Part shown: in pieces, positions 5,848 through 8,784 of the stretch
How positions within the stretch are numbered: the first letter of the stretch is position 1
How the letters are laid out: every line of letters starts with the position of its first letter
From: Bacteroidales bacterium
GTDB lineage: Bacteria > Bacteroidota > Bacteroidia > Bacteroidales > JAADJA01
Direction of reading: 5' to 3'
NCBI GenBank assembly: GCA_029933495.1
Contig: JAOZOC010000113.1
Location: forward strand, 1-8,784
Length of the DNA: 8,784 nucleotides
Translations under genes and position numbers: made by a program
The notes under the pieces: model-generated
Told to the model about the DNA's origin: nothing
The model's input: the letters and a program-made list of their open reading frames with translations, nothing else
The model's database searches: none

Positions 5848-6993
5848 TTATTTTGCAATCAGATAAGGAGCTATCTTATGATACAATTCAGTATAAACCA
5901 ATGACGAATCTTTTAACTGTGTGACATCAGAATATTTTCCAACTTTTGTCCTGTAATTAATGATGGATTTAGCAGTATAAAATTCGATATAGGGATGCCT
6001 GATTAGCTGCTTTATTGTTGCGTTGTTTATATCTATTTTTTTCACAGAATCAGTATTCACAATAACAAAATCCTTAAATCCATTATACCTGATGCTATCC
6101 ATTCCATACACTTCCAGCAACTGAGTTTTTGAATAGTAGCCTCCAAGCATATCCCTGTATTTCACAATACGCTTTGCAAAAGAAGGTCCTATTCCTCTCA
6201 ATTGCTGAAGATCAAGTGTGTCGGCAGAATTGAGTTCAACAATCAATGTATCATTATTCAGAAGATAATTTCTGATTACAGTATCAGTTTGTATCTCAAT
6301 ATACGGCTCAAGAATTGCAAATTCTTCCGGTTTCATTCCATAAATTCGCTTCAGGTCTTCTTTTTTATAGAATTTACCTCCCTTATCCCTGTAATTCAGA
6401 ATGGTATTAACTAGTTTCTCACTCAGTCCCATTTTTAACCACTTCTCTTTCTCAAGTGTATTCGGATCAAAGGGAAAAGGTATGATCTCCGTTGATTCAA
6501 CAATTTCTTTGGTATCATCTTCTACCACTTTTTCAATCTGAATATAAGATTCCAGAACGTCATATTCCTCATCCGAAATACTATAAATCCTGGAAAGGTC
6601 TTCCTTTCTGTAAAACCTGCCACCCTTTTCTTCATAATTTTTAATGACCTTTATCTGCTTATCAGATAGTCCAAGTTTTTTCCACTGGCTATAGGGAAGA
6701 CCATTAGGATTGAAAGGAAAAGGATGAAGTTTATCTGTAGCATTTTCGATTTTATCCTGATAATGGATTCTTTTTTCAAACTGTTCCTTTTTCGTTTGTT
6801 GTTGAGAAGCCTCAAACTCAGCTATCTCATTTGAAAATTGCGTATAATCAGATTTCTCATCCTTCACAAAATATGGTAACAGAATATTTATCAGGATAAC
6901 CGCAATAATCAATACCAGTAAAACGGCTATTCCGCGTTGCTCGGTTCGGTTAAATGTGAAATATCCTTTTATCTTCTGCTTAATACGGTTCAA
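5848..6993 (-). CDS. Membrane-anchored protein with four ComEA-like helix-hairpin-helix repeats
   Basis: The 381 residues begin with a basic cytoplasmic tail (MNRIKQKIKG, then NRTEQRG), followed by one membrane helix (about 21-42) and a charged, Glu/Gln-rich linker (44-90). Four HhH units follow at about 92-153, 173-234, 252-313 and 319-378. Units 1 and 2 share an FPF(N/D)PN entry, KKLGLS or LKMGLS, and NYxxKGGxFYxKEDLxRIY. Unit 3 has the canonical hairpin RGIG (266-269); unit 4 has HPYI (333-336) instead. By the positive-inside rule the HhH region is outside the cytoplasm, as in the DNA-uptake receptor ComEA. HhH units usually bind DNA backbone, but no competence gene is adjacent, so DNA uptake is only one possibility. 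Proteins of this architecture are common in Bacteroidota and uncharacterised. It probably has its own promoter, since a palindrome and about 120 bp separate it from the symporter gene upstream. Confidence 0.88.
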   Translation of the reverse strand: MNRIKQKIKGYFTFNRTEQRGIAVLLVLIIAVILINILLPYFVKDEKSDYTQFSNEIAEFEASQQQTKKEQFEKRIHYQDKIENATDKLHPFPFNPNGLPYSQWKKLGLSDKQIKVIKNYEEKGGRFYRKEDLSRIYSISDEEYDVLESYIQIEKVVEDDTKEIVESTEIIPFPFDPNTLEKEKWLKMGLSEKLVNTILNYRDKGGKFYKKEDLKRIYGMKPEEFAILEPYIEIQTDTVIRNYLLNNDTLIVELNSADTLDLQQLRGIGPSFAKRIVKYRDMLGGYYSKTQLLEVYGMDSIRYNGFKDFVIVNTDSVKKIDINNATIKQLIRHPYIEFYTAKSIINYRTKVGKYSDVTQLKDSSLVYTELYHKIAPYLIAK

Positions 6994-7084
6994 TGTAGTA
7001 TTGCTTTGGGTGGTAAAGATACAAAAAAAACCGATAAATTATTTTAGGGAGTAAACCTTTAGGCATACAGCTGATAGAACGACA

Positions 7085-7106
7085 GAGACGCACGGCCGTG
7101 CGTCTC
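7085..7106. repeat. Perfect 22-bp GC-rich palindrome
   Basis: GAGACGCACGG (7085-7095) is followed immediately by its exact reverse complement (7096-7106), with no spacer. It is strikingly GC-rich in AT-rich surroundings and starts 10 nt after the symporter stop codon. Palindromes built on GAGACGCACGG are, as I recall, widespread dispersed elements in several bacterial groups, including Bacteroidota. The transcript would fold into a strong hairpin that may protect or end the symporter mRNA, but there is no T run after it (minus strand continues TGTCGTTC), so it is not a typical intrinsic terminator. Confidence 0.85.
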
Positions 7107-7116
7107 CACCTATCCA

Positions 7117-8784
7117 TTATTTAAATCTCTTTATCTCCCCGCTTTTTAATCTTCTTTGATAGTCTTGTAAATCTCTTCTTATTTCAGGTGCTAGAATCAA
7201 TAGTCCCAGGATGTTTGGAAATGCCATAGACAGGATCATCATATCCGAAAAATCCATTACAGAGCCAAGATTTGAAGAGGCGCCAATTACAATAAAAAAC
7301 AGAAAAATTATGAAATAAGTATATTTAGCAACGTTTCTTGTTTTGAAAACTTTTTCTGAGATATCGCCAAAGAGATAATCGAATCCTTTTAGACCATAAT
7401 AAGACCAGGAAATCATTGTTGAAAATGCAAACAGGAATATGGCAATAACAAGAAGATAAGGAAACCAGGAAATCACAGTTGAAAATGCCTGTGAAGTAAG
7501 CTGTGCACCTTCAAGGCCGGCCGGATTTTCATAAGTTCCGGTAAATATTAAAACCAGGGCAGTCATCGTACAGATAACAACTGTATCAACAAAAGGCTCA
7601 AGCAGGGCAACATAACCTTCAGTTACAGGAATTTCAGTTTTAACTGCGGCGTGAGCAATGGCAGCCGAGCCAACCCCAGCCTCATTTGAAAAAGCAGCCC
7701 TCTGAAAACCAACAATCAAAACTCCAATAAACCCGCCCTTCAGTGCATCTGCTCCGAAAGCACCATCCCATATAAGTCTGAATGCTTCACCTGTATGGCT
7801 GATATTCATAAAAATAATAACCAATGCTGTACCAACATAAATTACAGCCATAAAAGGGACAATCTTATCAGTAACATTGGCAATACTTTTTATTCCACCT
7901 ATGATAACGACTCCCACAAGAATAGCCACAATAACTCCGAACCAAAAGCCGTGATTTGAAACGCCGGGGGCAACATAGGCAAGCTGGGCAAATGCCTGAT
8001 TAGCCTGGAACATATTACCACCACCCAGTGAACCTCCAATCACCAAAACGGCAAAAATAAAAGCAAGAACAACGCCCAACCACTTCAATCCTTTCTTCTT
8101 CAATCCGTCACGCAGATAATACATTGCACCTCCGGATACAACACCATCTTTATTTATTTTACGATACTTGACGCCAAGCGTACACTCAACAAATTTTGAT
8201 GACATACCAAGTAGTCCTGCAACTATCATCCAAAAAGTAGCACCCGGGCCACCTATCGTTATTGCAATTGCCACACCCGCAATATTCCCCAAGCCTACTG
8301 TCGCGGACAGCGCCGTAGTTAAAGCCTGGAAGTGAGACACCTCCCCTGCATCCTTCGGATCATCGTATTTTCCAGAAACTATTTGAATGGAATGCTTAAA
8401 CCCGCTAAAATTTATAAACCGGAAAAAGATTGTAAATGTCACTGCTCCAAAAATCAGCCATAATACAACAAGCGGAATATGTGCCTCCTTTGGATTACCA
8501 GCTTTATCAAGAACCGGATCCCCTTTTTCATCTTTAATTACCGGATCGTATATCCCTGTTGCCTGAGCCGGATCCCAAAACAGAAATTCACCTAACTTGT
8601 CAACAACAGGCTTAAATGCCCGATCAATCCTGTCACTTATCGTTTTTGCATCTTTATTAAGTTCTTTTTCAATAGCACGCGGAGAATGGCCGGGTTTTAG
8701 AGTATCTGCTGATTTTGCATTAGCCAAATTACTCCCAAAGGTGATGGACAGCAATAAAAAGATCAGCAAAATATTTTTTCTAAA
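7117..8784 (-). CDS. Sodium:alanine/glycine symporter, AGCS family (5' end cut by window)
   Basis: This inner-membrane carrier takes up alanine or glycine with sodium. Counted from a TTG at 8769 it has 550 residues, but the frame stays open to 8784 (reading FRKNI before that codon). Since this adds basic residues to a hydrophobic LLIFLLLSITF segment, the true start is probably beyond the edge. The first part looks like a signal peptide ending near NANA/AKS (about 15-20), then a polar extracytoplasmic stretch to about residue 97. Family motifs follow: GEVSHFQALTTALSATVGLG (142-161) running into NIAGVAIA (162-169), GGPGATFWM (173-181), SKFVECTLGVKYR (191-203), and GFQRAAFSNEAGVGSAAIAH (354-373). 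About ten or eleven membrane helices are apparent. The long N-terminal region is larger than in the classical AGCS carriers. Substrate preference cannot be read from sequence. Confidence 0.95.
   Translation of the reverse strand, partial: FRKNILLIFLLLSITFGSNLANAKSADTLKPGHSPRAIEKELNKDAKTISDRIDRAFKPVVDKLGEFLFWDPAQATGIYDPVIKDEKGDPVLDKAGNPKEAHIPLVVLWLIFGAVTFTIFFRFINFSGFKHSIQIVSGKYDDPKDAGEVSHFQALTTALSATVGLGNIAGVAIAITIGGPGATFWMIVAGLLGMSSKFVECTLGVKYRKINKDGVVSGGAMYYLRDGLKKKGLKWLGVVLAFIFAVLVIGGSLGGGNMFQANQAFAQLAYVAPGVSNHGFWFGVIVAILVGVVIIGGIKSIANVTDKIVPFMAVIYVGTALVIIFMNISHTGEAFRLIWDGAFGADALKGGFIGVLIVGFQRAAFSNEAGVGSAAIAHAAVKTEIPVTEGYVALLEPFVDTVVICTMTALVLIFTGTYENPAGLEGAQLTSQAFSTVISWFPYLLVIAIFLFAFSTMISWSYYGLKGFDYLFGDISEKVFKTRNVAKYTYFIIFLFFIVIGASSNLGSVMDFSDMMILSMAFPNILGLLILAPEIRRDLQDYQRRLKSGEIKRFK

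Noticed and set aside
8767..8769. TTG at 8767-8769 as the true start of the AGCS gene
   Set aside because: The frame remains open to the window edge and the upstream residues FRKNI fit the basic start of a signal peptide, so the start is more likely outside the window.

Overview
The window looks like a chromosomal segment from a member of the Bacteroidota. The evidence is a PorV protein of the type IX secretion system, AT-rich intergenic DNA, start codons preceded by A-rich stretches rather than Shine-Dalgarno sites, and several matches to the Bacteroidota -7 box TAnnTTTG. Protein similarity suggests the Bacteroidales/Marinilabiliales side of the phylum, but I cannot fix a genus. There are eight protein genes and no RNA gene, CRISPR array, insertion sequence or prophage that I can recognise.

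Layout from left to right. Positions 1-540 hold no credible gene and look like decayed intergenic repeats, including a strong 22-bp inverted repeat. The replicative helicase gene dnaB follows (541-2067, minus). A 286-bp divergent region with paired direct repeats separates it from a FAHD1-type fumarylacetoacetate hydrolase family gene (2354-2965, plus). The isoprenoid gene ispF (3037-3513, minus) converges on it. Next come a clear intrinsic terminator and porV (3616-4830, minus). A divergent spacer leads to a two-gene operon on the plus strand: the fluoride channel gene crcB/fluC (5032-5418) and a PII-like DUF190 gene (5424-5750). Then come a heptamer tandem repeat, a membrane-anchored protein with four ComEA-like helix-hairpin-helix units (5848-6993, minus), a perfect 22-bp palindrome, and a sodium:alanine/glycine symporter of the AGCS family (7117 to the right edge, minus). 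The symporter is cut at its 5' end by the window.

Most genes are independent housekeeping or envelope functions, not one pathway. The clearest functional unit is crcB-DUF190, a probable fluoride-export operon with a PII-like partner. PorV belongs to the type IX secretion machinery, but its usual partner PorU is not next to it here. I do not see a multi-gene novel system. The more interesting points are an SSB-like acidic tip at the end of DnaB, the crcB-DUF190 pairing, the extracytoplasmic HhH-repeat protein, repeats and a palindrome in the dnaB/FAH regulatory region, and several dispersed-looking palindromic or tandem repeats.
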